From Metabacillus crassostreae (lineage in GTDB: Bacteria; Bacillota; Bacilli; Bacillales; Bacillaceae): a stretch of DNA of 64,000 bases. Shown in pieces: positions 34,125 to 46,175 of this stretch; position 1 is the stretch's first letter; each line of letters begins with the position of its first letter. The translations under genes and the position numbers were made by a program. The DNA lies in assembly GCF_016908395.1 (NCBI RefSeq), contig NZ_JAFBDU010000002.1:186001-250000 (forward strand). Reading direction: 5' to 3'. The notes under the pieces are model-generated. The model was given only the letters and a program-made list of their open reading frames with translations, made no database searches and was not told the DNA's origin.

Positions 34125-36194
34125 TTATCTAGTAAATGCAGCTGGAACTCCACCATCAACGGTTATCATACATCCAGTTGTTCTATCTGATTTTGACGAA
34201 GCAAAGAAAAGAATAGATTGGGCAATATCTTTAGGATAAATATTCACTAATAATGTCGTACGTTTACGGTAGTGTTCTTCTAATTGATCTGGATGAATAC
34301 CATATGCTGCTGCACGTTCTTCTCTCCAGCTTGATCCCCAAATAGCTGATCCTTGAAGAACTGCATCTGGAAGAACAGAGTTTACACGAATACCAAATTC
34401 TCCACCTTCTGCTGCAATACATCTAGCAAGATGAGTTTCCATCGCTTTTACAGAGCTATATGCTGCTGCGTTCTTTCCTGCGTATACAGAGTTTTTTGAA
34501 CCGATGAACACCATATTTCCACCAGTGCCCTGTGTTTTCATTTGCTTGAACGCTTCACGAGCAACTAAGAAATAACCCGTTCCAAGAACATTCATGTTTA
34601 AATTCCACTCTTTTAATGATGTTTCATCAAAAGGACTTGAAGTTGCAAGACCTGCATTATTTACAATTGTGTCGACTCCACCATAAGTTAAAGCTGTTTG
34701 TTTGAATGCTTCTTGAACAGCTTCTTCACTTGTTACGTCCATTTTTACAGCGAATGCACGTTTTTCACCATATTTTTCATTAATTTCTGCTGCTACCTTT
34801 TCTGCACCTTCCAAGTTAAGGTCAGCAATCACAACATGTGCACCTTCTGCAACAAATTGACGACAAGTTTCACTTCCGATTCCACCAGCACCACCTGTAA
34901 CAAATGCTACTTGTCTTGAAAATTCAGCTTCTGCTGGAGCTAATGATAATTTATAAAGCTCTAATGGCCAATATTCAACATTGAATGACTCATTTTCATT
35001 TAAAGAAACAAAGCTTCCTAGTGTAGTAGATCCTTTCATAACAGCAATTGCACGGTGGTAAAGAGCACCACTTACATTAGCCATAGGAATATTTTTGCCG
35101 CTATTAACCATACCAATACCAGGAATTAAAATAACTCGTGGTGCTGTTTCAGAAATTTTGTCACCTTCGTTTTTATTTCTTTCAAAGTATGCTTTGTATT
35201 CTTCTTTAAAAGCTTCAATTCCAGCTTTTACTTTTTCTACTAAACTAGCAACATCTTCTGATTGTGGATTCCAATCAATGAATAAAGGTGTCATTTTTGT
35301 ATGAACTAGATGATCAGGACAAGCTGCTCCAACCTGTGATAATTTTGCTGCATCATTGCTATTTACAAATTGCAGTACATCTTGTGCATCATCATATGTT
35401 AATAGCATTTTCTTTTCTTCGCTAACAGCACCGCGGATAACTGGCATCACTTGCGCTAAAACATTTTTACGATCTTCTTCTGCAAGTGCTTCATATTTTT
35501 GTCCACCAAATACATTTTCTTCAACATGTTTTGATTGGATATATTGCTCAGCTTCATTGATAACAGAAATTGTTTTTTCATAGCTTTCTTCAGCCGTTTC
35601 ACCCCAAACAACAAGACCGTGCTTTTCCATCAATACTAATTCAGCGTTCGGGTTATTTTTCACACCTTCTGCAATCATTTTTGATAAAGTGAATCCTGGA
35701 CGAACATATGGTACCCATACAAATCGGTCACCATAAATTTCTTCAGCAATTTGTCTACCATTGTCTGCACAACAAACGCTAATAATCGCATCTGGATGTG
35801 TGTGATCAACATGTTTAAATGGTAAAAATGCATGTAAAAGAGTTTCAATTGAAGCACGTGGATGCTTACTGTCGATCATACAATGTGCAAGATATGCAAC
35901 CATCTCTTCATCAGGCATTTCATTACGTTCAATTAAAGGACGAATATCTTCCATCTTTAATCCTGTAAAGTTATGAGCCTTCATTGTTGCTAAATCAGAT
36001 CCACTTCCTTTTACATACATAACCTCTACATCACGGCCACGGAAATCTTTTTCGATTGTTTTCATTGATGTGTTACCGCCACCCCAGTTACATACAGAAC
36101 GATCTGTTCCAATTAAGTTAGAGCGGTAAACTAATTCTTCAACACCTTGAGATAATGAAGCTGCTTTTTCTTTGTTCCATAAACTTTGTACCAT
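34125..36194 (-). CDS. rhaEW: Bifunctional rhamnulose-1-phosphate aldolase / lactaldehyde dehydrogenase
   Basis: A 689-residue two-domain enzyme. The N-terminal class II aldolase domain (about 1-400) has the zinc motif KHVDHTHPD (H131, H133) and splits L-rhamnulose 1-phosphate into dihydroxyacetone phosphate and L-lactaldehyde. The C-terminal short-chain dehydrogenase (about 428-689) has VTGGAGGIG and the YSSVK catalytic pair, and oxidises lactaldehyde to lactate. This fusion equals B. subtilis RhaEW (YuxG). It follows lutC by 105 bp, so lactate made here can pass to LutABC. GAGGAGG precedes the ATG. A TATAAT (36248-36253) and A-rich repeats in the gap indicate its own regulated promoter. Confidence 0.95.
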   Translation of the reverse strand: MVQSLWNKEKAASLSQGVEELVYRSNLIGTDRSVCNWGGGNTSMKTIEKDFRGRDVEVMYVKGSGSDLATMKAHNFTGLKMEDIRPLIERNEMPDEEMVAYLAHCMIDSKHPRASIETLLHAFLPFKHVDHTHPDAIISVCCADNGRQIAEEIYGDRFVWVPYVRPGFTLSKMIAEGVKNNPNAELVLMEKHGLVVWGETAEESYEKTISVINEAEQYIQSKHVEENVFGGQKYEALAEEDRKNVLAQVMPVIRGAVSEEKKMLLTYDDAQDVLQFVNSNDAAKLSQVGAACPDHLVHTKMTPLFIDWNPQSEDVASLVEKVKAGIEAFKEEYKAYFERNKNEGDKISETAPRVILIPGIGMVNSGKNIPMANVSGALYHRAIAVMKGSTTLGSFVSLNENESFNVEYWPLELYKLSLAPAEAEFSRQVAFVTGGAGGIGSETCRQFVAEGAHVVIADLNLEGAEKVAAEINEKYGEKRAFAVKMDVTSEEAVQEAFKQTALTYGGVDTIVNNAGLATSSPFDETSLKEWNLNMNVLGTGYFLVAREAFKQMKTQGTGGNMVFIGSKNSVYAGKNAAAYSSVKAMETHLARCIAAEGGEFGIRVNSVLPDAVLQGSAIWGSSWREERAAAYGIHPDQLEEHYRKRTTLLVNIYPKDIAQSILFFASSKSDRTTGCMITVDGGVPAAFTR

Positions 36195-36220
36195 TTTGTT
36201 TCCTCCTCTATTGTTTGCAT

Positions 36221-36299
36221 CTGTTTTTGTTTGATTGTCTGTTTTTAATTATAAACTATGTTTGTTTATTTTTGAATATATTTTTGTTTGTTTTTGAAA
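36221..36299. promoter_or_regulatory. A-rich repeat operator region of rhaEW
   Basis: Three copies of a motif built on AAACAAACA/AAACAAAAA (minus strand) lie at about 36221-36237, 36258-36275 and 36281-36299. They flank the TATAAT at 36248-36253. Multiple direct repeats are typical of DeoR-type operators. The same motif recurs before lutA (39244-39319). Confidence 0.5.
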
Positions 36300-37019
36300 T
36301 TATTTATCATTCACAAGAATATAGGTTGCTTTTATAGGTCCGTGAACACCTACAATTAAGTTTAATTCAATGTCAGCACTATTACTTGGACCTGTAATAA
36401 AATCAATACAGGAAGAAATGTTTCTACCCTCTTGAACTTGTTTATTTATATAAGCAGTTGCTTGAGTCATTCTTGGTACTAATGTACTTTTGGGGATAAT
36501 GGCAATATAGGTTTTCGGTAATAAACTAACAGATCTACCTTTGTTTTCACTACTAAATAAAACAACTGTTCCAGATTCAGCTAAAGTCATATCACTAAAT
36601 GTAATTCCGACATCTGCTTTTTCTGCAGCTTGAATATTTTTCTCTTTTAGAGATGGGTCCCAAATATGAACATCGATATTCTCTTCTGGTAATTCCTTCA
36701 ATAACTCATCTTCTAACCCGAACTGTTTATACCGCACATCTTTCCAAGTTACGACACTTTCAACTTCATACTGTTTGAAAACATTTCGGATTTGTTTCGT
36801 AAGATTCTCTGAATTTGTCTCGATAAATTGAGTATGAATTACTTCACAATGTTTTTTTAGGACTTCCACCAACTCATCTTTTGTTGCGTCTTTTAAAACG
36901 TCATATTGTGGAGTTGTTGTCCACTCTGGTTTTGTTACATTCTTTCTTCTTTGTCTTCCTAGTTTTTCAGCAAGATTATTAAGAAATGAATCTTGATTGT
37001 GAATTTGTCCTTCTGCCAT
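36300..37019 (-). CDS. lutC: Lactate utilization protein LutC
   Basis: A 239-residue LUD-domain protein with the ligand motif GITFSDMTLAESGTVV and the C-terminal FITGPSNSADIE. With LutA and LutB it forms the LutABC system that oxidises L-lactate to pyruvate. AAGGAGG overlaps the lutB stop region and precedes the ATG, so lutB and lutC are coupled. It is the last lut gene; rhaEW follows after 105 bp. Confidence 0.95.
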   Translation of the reverse strand: MAEGQIHNQDSFLNNLAEKLGRQRRKNVTKPEWTTTPQYDVLKDATKDELVEVLKKHCEVIHTQFIETNSENLTKQIRNVFKQYEVESVVTWKDVRYKQFGLEDELLKELPEENIDVHIWDPSLKEKNIQAAEKADVGITFSDMTLAESGTVVLFSSENKGRSVSLLPKTYIAIIPKSTLVPRMTQATAYINKQVQEGRNISSCIDFITGPSNSADIELNLIVGVHGPIKATYILVNDK

Positions 37020-37022
37020 TAT

Positions 37023-38447
37023 TCATTCGCCTCCTTTGTTCCTCTTTTTATACCAGTCTCTAAATCTCTCTTTATTAGGAGCAGGAAAATCACGCACGTC
37101 AGTCCAAGGCTTCATTGGTCCTGGCCCTTTTTGAATACTATTATCTTGCGTAAAGGGTGCCATTACAGATGAAGCTGATTTAGTACCAGCTTTATAAAGA
37201 CTTGGCGAACTTGCTGCTAATTGATAGCCTTTCATTGCAAGCTTTTCAGCAAAAGGTGACTTTTTCTCATCTTCTACAATTTTTCTACGATGCTTTATTA
37301 ATAGTTCATGTAGAGGTATTTTTACAGGACATGCATCTGTACATGCAGCGCATAAAGATGATGCATATGGAAGCTCTTTATAATCTTCGTATCCACCAAG
37401 TAATGGTGTTAAAACTGCACCAATTGGTCCGGCATAAATTGATCCATAAGAATGGCCACCAATATGGCGATAAACTGGACACACATTCACACACGCAGCA
37501 CAACGAATGCAGTTGAGTGCACTTTGGAATTCTGTGCCTAATATATTTGAACGCCCATTATCAACAATCACAAGGTGAAATTCTTCTGGTCCATCAACAT
37601 CTCCCTCACCTTTTGGTCCTGTTAATCCAGTAATATAGCTAGTTAGTTTTTGACCTACTGAGCTTCGACATAATAGACTTACTAAAACATCTAGCTCTTC
37701 CCAAGTTGGCACAATTCTTTCCATTCCCATTACTGTAATTTGCGTTTTAGGTAAAGCGGTTACAAGTCCAGCATTTCCTTCATTTGTGACAAGACTAATA
37801 GAGCCTGATTCCGCCACAGCAAAATTGCAGCCTGTAATACCAAGATCAGCACTTAAAAATTCTTGACGAAGCTGTTCTCTTGCAAAAAGTGCGAGCTCCT
37901 CAGGTATTTCTGATTTATCATAGCCGCGTTTTTCTTTAAACGTATCACGAATTTGTTCTTTATTTTTATGAAGAGCAGGTACAACGATGTGTGAAGGTGG
38001 ATCATGATCATCAAGCTGTAGTATATATTCCCCTAAATCCGTTTCAATCACTTCACAGCCAGCTTTTTCTAATGCACTATTTAAATGAATTTCTTCTGTA
38101 ACCATTGATTTTGATTTAACAACTTTCTTTGCATTTTTCTTTCTTGCTACTTTTGAAATATACTCATTAGCCTCTTCCTTTGTAGAAGCAAAAAAAACAT
38201 GTCCACCACGTTTTTTAACATTTTCACTCAATTGCTCTAAATAGTAGTCAAGGTTTTCAAGAGTATGTGTCCGAATTTCTTCACCAAGCTTACGCCATTC
38301 TTCCCAGTTTCCAATCTCTTCTGTCGCTAACAGACGCTTACCCTGCATTCTCTCTTGAGCTGACACAACAGCGTTTCTCATGAACGTATTATTTACTCCT
38401 TTATCAACACGCTCAAAAAATTTCTCATCACCAATCTTCATCGCCAT
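37023..38447 (-). CDS. lutB: Lactate utilization iron-sulfur protein LutB
   Basis: A 474-residue protein with an N-terminal LUD domain (about 70-305, with [15 protein letters not shown]) and two [4Fe-4S] motifs, [12 protein letters not shown] and CAACTDACP. It ends with a [13 protein letters not shown] segment typical of Bacillus LutB. It carries electrons in L-lactate oxidation. It starts 2 bp after the lutA stop, so the genes are translationally coupled. Length and sequence order match B. subtilis LutB closely. Confidence 0.96.
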   Translation of the reverse strand: MAMKIGDEKFFERVDKGVNNTFMRNAVVSAQERMQGKRLLATEEIGNWEEWRKLGEEIRTHTLENLDYYLEQLSENVKKRGGHVFFASTKEEANEYISKVARKKNAKKVVKSKSMVTEEIHLNSALEKAGCEVIETDLGEYILQLDDHDPPSHIVVPALHKNKEQIRDTFKEKRGYDKSEIPEELALFAREQLRQEFLSADLGITGCNFAVAESGSISLVTNEGNAGLVTALPKTQITVMGMERIVPTWEELDVLVSLLCRSSVGQKLTSYITGLTGPKGEGDVDGPEEFHLVIVDNGRSNILGTEFQSALNCIRCAACVNVCPVYRHIGGHSYGSIYAGPIGAVLTPLLGGYEDYKELPYASSLCAACTDACPVKIPLHELLIKHRRKIVEDEKKSPFAEKLAMKGYQLAASSPSLYKAGTKSASSVMAPFTQDNSIQKGPGPMKPWTDVRDFPAPNKERFRDWYKKRNKGGE

Positions 38448-38448
38448 T

Positions 38449-39171
38449 TTACTTCACCTCACTATTTAATACTTCTGCAATATGCATAACCTTAATTGAT
38501 TTACCTTTTCGATTAATTCTTCCGCCTATATTCATTAAACAGCCACAATCAGCACCAATTAATACTTCCGCCCCGGTTTCTTCAATATGCTTAACTTTTT
38601 CATCAACCATCTGCTCTGAAATTGGAACCATTTTCACTGAAAAAGTTCCACCAAAGCCACAGCAATCATGACTATTCGGAAGTGGTTTTACATCTAATCC
38701 TTCCACTTGATCTAATAACGTACCAGGAGCATCTTTTACACCTAGTAAACGTGTCATATGACAGGATTTATGATAAGTCGCACATGCTGGTAGACTAGCA
38801 TTCACGTTTTCTACTTTTAATACATCGACAATAAACTGTGTTAATTCATATGACTTATTTGCTAGCTTTTTAGCTCTTTCCTTCCAAGCAGGATCTTGCT
38901 CAAATAAGTGACCATATTCCTTAAGCATCGCCACACATGAACCCGATGGACCAACAACATAATCCGATTTCTCAAACGTACGAATCATATGTTTTGCCAC
39001 TTCTTTTGTTTCTTTATGATAACCACTATTATAAGCAGGCTGACCACAGCATGTTTGTTGTTCAGGAAAATCCACTTCACAACCAAGCTTTTCTAAAAGT
39101 TCAACTGTATGTTGACCAACATTTGAATAAAATACATCTGCTAGGCATGTAATAAATAAAGATACTTTCAT
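38449..39171 (-). CDS. lutA: Lactate utilization protein LutA
   Basis: A 240-residue protein with two CCG domains, seen as [12 protein letters not shown] and [13 protein letters not shown] plus [11 protein letters not shown]; their cysteines bind iron-sulfur clusters. It is the first gene of lutABC. The ATG at 39171 follows GGGAGG with good spacing and gives the N-terminus MKVSLF as in B. subtilis; an ATG 6 nt upstream is too close to the ribosome site. Upstream lies an A-rich repeat region shared with rhaEW, then a set of four 20-bp-spaced repeats. Confidence 0.95.
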   Translation of the reverse strand: MKVSLFITCLADVFYSNVGQHTVELLEKLGCEVDFPEQQTCCGQPAYNSGYHKETKEVAKHMIRTFEKSDYVVGPSGSCVAMLKEYGHLFEQDPAWKERAKKLANKSYELTQFIVDVLKVENVNASLPACATYHKSCHMTRLLGVKDAPGTLLDQVEGLDVKPLPNSHDCCGFGGTFSVKMVPISEQMVDEKVKHIEETGAEVLIGADCGCLMNIGGRINRKGKSIKVMHIAEVLNSEVK

Positions 39172-39243
39172 TTCCATTACCTCCCGTTACTAATAAAAGA
39201 CTGATCTTGTTTTTATTATACTATCTTTCTATTATAATAACAC

Positions 39244-39319
39244 CCGTTTTTGTTTGTTTATATTTATTTATTATTGTATTATCGTTTGTTTTTCTTTTTT
39301 TGTTTGTATTTTTTGAAAA
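39244..39319. promoter_or_regulatory. A-rich repeat operator region of lutA
   Basis: On the minus strand AAACAAACAAAAACGG (complement of about 39244-39259), AAAACAAACG (39281-39292) and ATACAAACAAAAAAA (39295-39310) resemble the repeats before rhaEW. TATAAT hexamers lie just downstream. This suggests shared control of lut and rha. Confidence 0.5.
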
Positions 39320-39414
39320 GTTACGCTCTGTTAAACTTGTGATAATTATGTATATGCACAGTAATTAGTTATTCTGATTTTTTTTGCATAAGATGTTTTT
39401 GTCGAAAAATGTCT

Positions 39415-39487
39415 AATCGAAGATAAATTTGCAGAATCGAAGATATTTCGAAAAATCGAAGATAAATCCCAAAAATCGAAGATAAAA
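39415..39487. repeat. Four direct repeats of AATCGAAGATA at 19-20 bp spacing
   Basis: AATCGAAGATAWW occurs at 39415, 39435, 39454 and 39474. The spacing of 20, 19 and 20 bp is about two helical turns, so all copies face the same side of the helix. They lie between the lutA operator region and the GH53 terminator. They may be a dispersed repeat or a multimeric protein-binding array. Confidence 0.75.
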
Positions 39488-39513
39488 TTTATTTATGCTT
39501 CTCAACAAGCTTT

Positions 39514-39549
39514 AAAAAGCCCTAATCCTCTTCAGATTAGGGCTTTTTT
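39514..39549 (-). terminator. Terminator of the GH53 gene
   Basis: AAAAAGCCCTAATC pairs with GATTAGGGCTTTTT around a 6-nt loop, immediately after the GH53 stop on the minus strand, with T residues following. The A and T tails would also allow function in the other direction. Confidence 0.9.
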
Positions 39550-39560
39550 CGATCTATTTA

Positions 39561-42896
<3,336 letters not shown>

Positions 42897-42927
42897 CTAT
42901 GTTAAAGCTTAATGTTGATTTTTAGCA

Positions 42928-43066
42928 CTTTGTTGATTGGAAGTGAATATATGAGACTCCTGCTTAGAGAAGCGTGTCAAAGGGAGACCCCTCAGGTGCT
43001 TGCGCAGAGGAGGCTCCCGGACCGCCCGCGAAAAGCGAATGCCTGTAACGGAAATCAACAACAAAG
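42928..43066. repeat. GC-rich dispersed repeat upstream of the GH53 gene
   Basis: A 139-bp GC-rich island bounded by GTTGATT and AATCAAC. Its core (GAGACTCCTGCT, GGGAGACCCCTCAGG, GAGGAGGCTCCCGG, AAAAGCGAATGCC) is a repeat type common in Bacillus genomes and resembles the core of the 350-bp elements. No coding frame is convincing. It lies in the 371-bp gap before the GH53 gene. Confidence 0.75.
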
Positions 43067-43129
43067 TTTAACAGAGCCAAAAAGTAAATATTTTAAGCTA
43101 TTTGATTTCTTGTCGCATCACTTCAATTA

Positions 43130-43144
43130 AAGTAAGCGGTTACT
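43130..43144. promoter_or_regulatory. cre-like palindrome upstream of the GH53 gene
   Basis: AAGTAAGCGGTTACT matches the cre consensus with one mismatch and is nearly palindromic. It could be a CcpA site for the GH53 gene or a LacI-type operator. Confidence 0.55.
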
Positions 43145-43228
43145 TTTATGTACAAAGGAATTTGTTTCAAAACAAGTAAAGAGACATCCAATCTACATTA
43201 GAATGGACGCTCTTACTATAAGAATTTA

Positions 43229-45292
43229 CTAGCTGTTTGTTTTCTCAATTATTTTTACTTCATACCTATCTAGCATTATGTCTCCACTAATTACATCTCC
43301 AGAAACCATATCTTTTCCTTGGAAATCAAAGCTAATAGGTTGTTTTTCTTCTGTAAAGTTCATGATGAAAATATAATCACTATTTTCTGCCTGTCTGACT
43401 TGAACAGAAACACCTTGTTCATGTTTAATATCACAAACAGCTCCAAGACTTAATTCGTCTATTAATTCACTATAAAAGTCTCTGTGAAATTGTTCATCTA
43501 ACCGTGCACCAATATAATATGATTTTCCTTTTCCATATTGATGACTAGTTACTGCAGGTGTATTTTCATAAAAATCCTCTTGATAGACTCCTTCTACATT
43601 AGCAGAATTAAGAGCAATTACTGTTGCATAATCTTTCATTTCATATGACTTGTTTTTGTAAGTCACATAATTTCTATCCTTTGGATACAAAGTATCTGTT
43701 TCAAGAGGCTTCATACCAAAAATCTCTTGAAGGTCTTTATGCCAGCCACCCATATAAGTTAAATCATGTTCATTCACAAGACCACTGATATAAGTCATAA
43801 CTAATTTACCGCCATTTGCAACAAATGCTTTTAATCTTGAAATTGTTTCCTCACTAACTAAATAAAGCATTGGCACAATAAGTAATTTATAATCAGAAAA
43901 ATCCTGCTCTTTTGTAATAACATCTACTGGGATATCTTGTTCCCAGAAAGTGCGGTAATGCTGTTGTAACGTTTGTGGATAAAGCTTCGTTTTAAGTCCA
44001 AAGCCTTGAGCATCATTTATTGCCCAGTTATTTTCCCAATCATAGAAAACCGCTACCTCAGATGGACGATTTGTTCCAACTACATCTGATAGCTTTTCTA
44101 ATGTTTGACCAACCTGTGCAACCTCTTTAAATACTCGATTTTCTGAACTATTATCATGATCAACAACAGCTCCATGGAACTTTTCAGACGATCCACGTGA
44201 TTTTCTCCATTGAAAATACAAAACACTATCAGAGCCATGTGAAACCATTTGCATAGAAGAAAGCAAATGCATACCTGGTCTTTTTGCCTTATTTACTTCA
44301 TGCCAGTTTACTCCACTCGGTGTTGATTCCATTAATAAGAACGGCTGCTGTTTAAGGCTTCTATATAAATCGTTAATAAAGCCAACTTTCATTGCTAACT
44401 CAGCAGTGCTTTCCCAATCATTGTGCCAAGCAGGATATGCATCCCAGCTAACAACATCAAGATGCTTTGCAAACTTGCTGTAATCTAAGGCTTGAAATGG
44501 AATTAAGTCAAATGTGTCTGCCATAAAATTTGTCGTAATTGGGATGTTAGGTGTTAATTCTCTTAATGGCACAATTTCATTTTCATAAAAGTTTATTGTT
44601 TGATCTGTAACAAATCGACGCCAATCCAAGTTTAATCCATGAACGGCACTCTCACCTATCGGAGAAGGAGATTCAATTTGTGACCAATCATTATAAGTAT
44701 GACTCCAGAAAGGACCCCACCATGCATCATTTAAAGACTCCAAACTATTATTATATTTTTCTTTTAACCAATCTCTGAATGCATGCTGACATGAATCACA
44801 ATGACATTCCCCACCATATTCATTGGAAATATGCCACATTAATAAACTTGAATGTTGACCATATCTCTCTGCTAATAGTCTGTTCATTTCCTGCGTTTTT
44901 TCACGATAAACTTTTGAAGTAAAGCAATGGTTATGACGACCACCATGTAACTGCTTTAATCTGTTTCCGTTTACCCTTAATACTTCAGGATATTTTTGAG
45001 ACATCCACGCAGGGCGAGCACCACTCGGTGTAGCTAAAATAACTCGACCACCAATACTAGTGATATTTTCAAAAATTTCATCTAACCACTCGAAGTTATA
45101 TACACCTTCTTCAGGTTCAAGTGCACTCCAAGCAAAGATTCCTACTGAAAATGTATTTGTGTGTGCAAGCTTCATAAGCTTTATGTCATCCTCTAAAATG
45201 TCAGGACGATCTAACCATTGATCAGGATTGTAGTCTCCTCCATGAAGCATGAAATTTGCTTTTGATGTATATGTTTTATTACTCTTAGACAT
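43229..45292 (-). CDS. ganA: GH42 beta-galactosidase GanA
   Basis: A 687-residue cytoplasmic GH42 enzyme. The acid/base is E158 in WHISNEYGG and the nucleophile E322 in LLMESTPSG. The zinc cluster cysteines lie in CHCDSC and the earlier HNHCF. A flavodoxin-like trimerisation domain and a C-terminal beta-domain complete it. It releases galactose from imported beta-1,4-galacto-oligosaccharides. It is the last gene of ganS-ganP-ganQ-ganA, as in B. subtilis. AAAGGAGAG precedes the ATG. A weak hairpin lies after the stop at about 43180-43216. Confidence 0.95.
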   Translation of the reverse strand: MSKSNKTYTSKANFMLHGGDYNPDQWLDRPDILEDDIKLMKLAHTNTFSVGIFAWSALEPEEGVYNFEWLDEIFENITSIGGRVILATPSGARPAWMSQKYPEVLRVNGNRLKQLHGGRHNHCFTSKVYREKTQEMNRLLAERYGQHSSLLMWHISNEYGGECHCDSCQHAFRDWLKEKYNNSLESLNDAWWGPFWSHTYNDWSQIESPSPIGESAVHGLNLDWRRFVTDQTINFYENEIVPLRELTPNIPITTNFMADTFDLIPFQALDYSKFAKHLDVVSWDAYPAWHNDWESTAELAMKVGFINDLYRSLKQQPFLLMESTPSGVNWHEVNKAKRPGMHLLSSMQMVSHGSDSVLYFQWRKSRGSSEKFHGAVVDHDNSSENRVFKEVAQVGQTLEKLSDVVGTNRPSEVAVFYDWENNWAINDAQGFGLKTKLYPQTLQQHYRTFWEQDIPVDVITKEQDFSDYKLLIVPMLYLVSEETISRLKAFVANGGKLVMTYISGLVNEHDLTYMGGWHKDLQEIFGMKPLETDTLYPKDRNYVTYKNKSYEMKDYATVIALNSANVEGVYQEDFYENTPAVTSHQYGKGKSYYIGARLDEQFHRDFYSELIDELSLGAVCDIKHEQGVSVQVRQAENSDYIFIMNFTEEKQPISFDFQGKDMVSGDVISGDIMLDRYEVKIIEKTNS

Positions 45293-45320
45293 AATTCTCT
45301 CCTTTTAATACAATATTTCT

Positions 45321-46172
45321 TTAACCCTTTGTGCCACCTGCTGTTAACCCTGAAACAAAGTTCTTTTGCAAAAGGATAAAAATAAGAGCAATTGGAATAC
45401 TTATTAAGATCGCCCCTGCAGCAAAGGTTGTATAACTTGCACCCATTACATCGTTTACTAAGTTAAATAGCCCAATTGGCAATGTATAGTACTCAGCTGA
45501 TCTTAAAATCGTTGATGATAAGATGAAATCGCCAAGAGGTCCTGTGAATCCTAGCATGGCAACTACAGCAACCATTGGTCTTGAAAGTGGCATTATAATT
45601 TGTAAAAAGATTCGTGTATTGCTCGCTCCATCAATCCTTGCGCTTTCATCAAGATCAATTGGAATCGAATCCATATAGCCCTTCATAAGGTACGTATTCA
45701 TTGGAATAAGACCACCTATATAAAGCAGAATTAATAACCAATGATTATTCATCATTCCTAGAATTTGCGCTAAAACAAATAGAGCAATTAAAGCTGAAAA
45801 CTGAGGAATCATTTGTAATAATAGAAATAACGTTAAAGCATTTTTTCTCCCTTTAAAACGGAATCGAGAAAAGGCATAGGCTGTAAAACAAACACTAGCA
45901 ACAGTCCCTATCATGGTAAACACACTAATTTTTAATGAGTTTAAATACCATTGACCGTATTGTAAGCTTTCTTTACCAGCAAACAATTCTCTATAATGAT
46001 CCAAAGTTGGATTTTTCGGTATGATCGATGTACTAATTAAACTATTACCTGGGTTAAAGCTTGCGCCTACAGTCCAAATTAACGGATAAATGATGATAAC
46101 AGACGTAAAAATTAAGATTGCATAAGAAATTAGGAGACTTATAAATTTTCTCGTCTTTGTATTTGACAGCAT
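45321..46172 (-). CDS. ganQ: ABC importer permease GanQ (MalG type)
   Basis: A 283-residue permease with six membrane segments and an EAA loop ESARIDGASNTRIF (from about residue 176). With GanP it forms the membrane channel of the galacto-oligosaccharide importer. GAGGAGG overlaps the ganP 3' end and precedes the ATG, 3 bp after the ganP stop, so the genes are coupled. The length equals that of the B. subtilis protein. Confidence 0.94.
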   Translation of the reverse strand: MLSNTKTRKFISLLISYAILIFTSVIIIYPLIWTVGASFNPGNSLISTSIIPKNPTLDHYRELFAGKESLQYGQWYLNSLKISVFTMIGTVASVCFTAYAFSRFRFKGRKNALTLFLLLQMIPQFSALIALFVLAQILGMMNNHWLLILLYIGGLIPMNTYLMKGYMDSIPIDLDESARIDGASNTRIFLQIIMPLSRPMVAVVAMLGFTGPLGDFILSSTILRSAEYYTLPIGLFNLVNDVMGASYTTFAAGAILISIPIALIFILLQKNFVSGLTAGGTKG

Positions 46173-46175
46173 TTT

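Noticed and set aside
39415-39487. CRISPR-like array
   Set aside because: The repeats are about 11-13 bp with 7-9 bp between them, far too short for CRISPR, and no cas gene is present.
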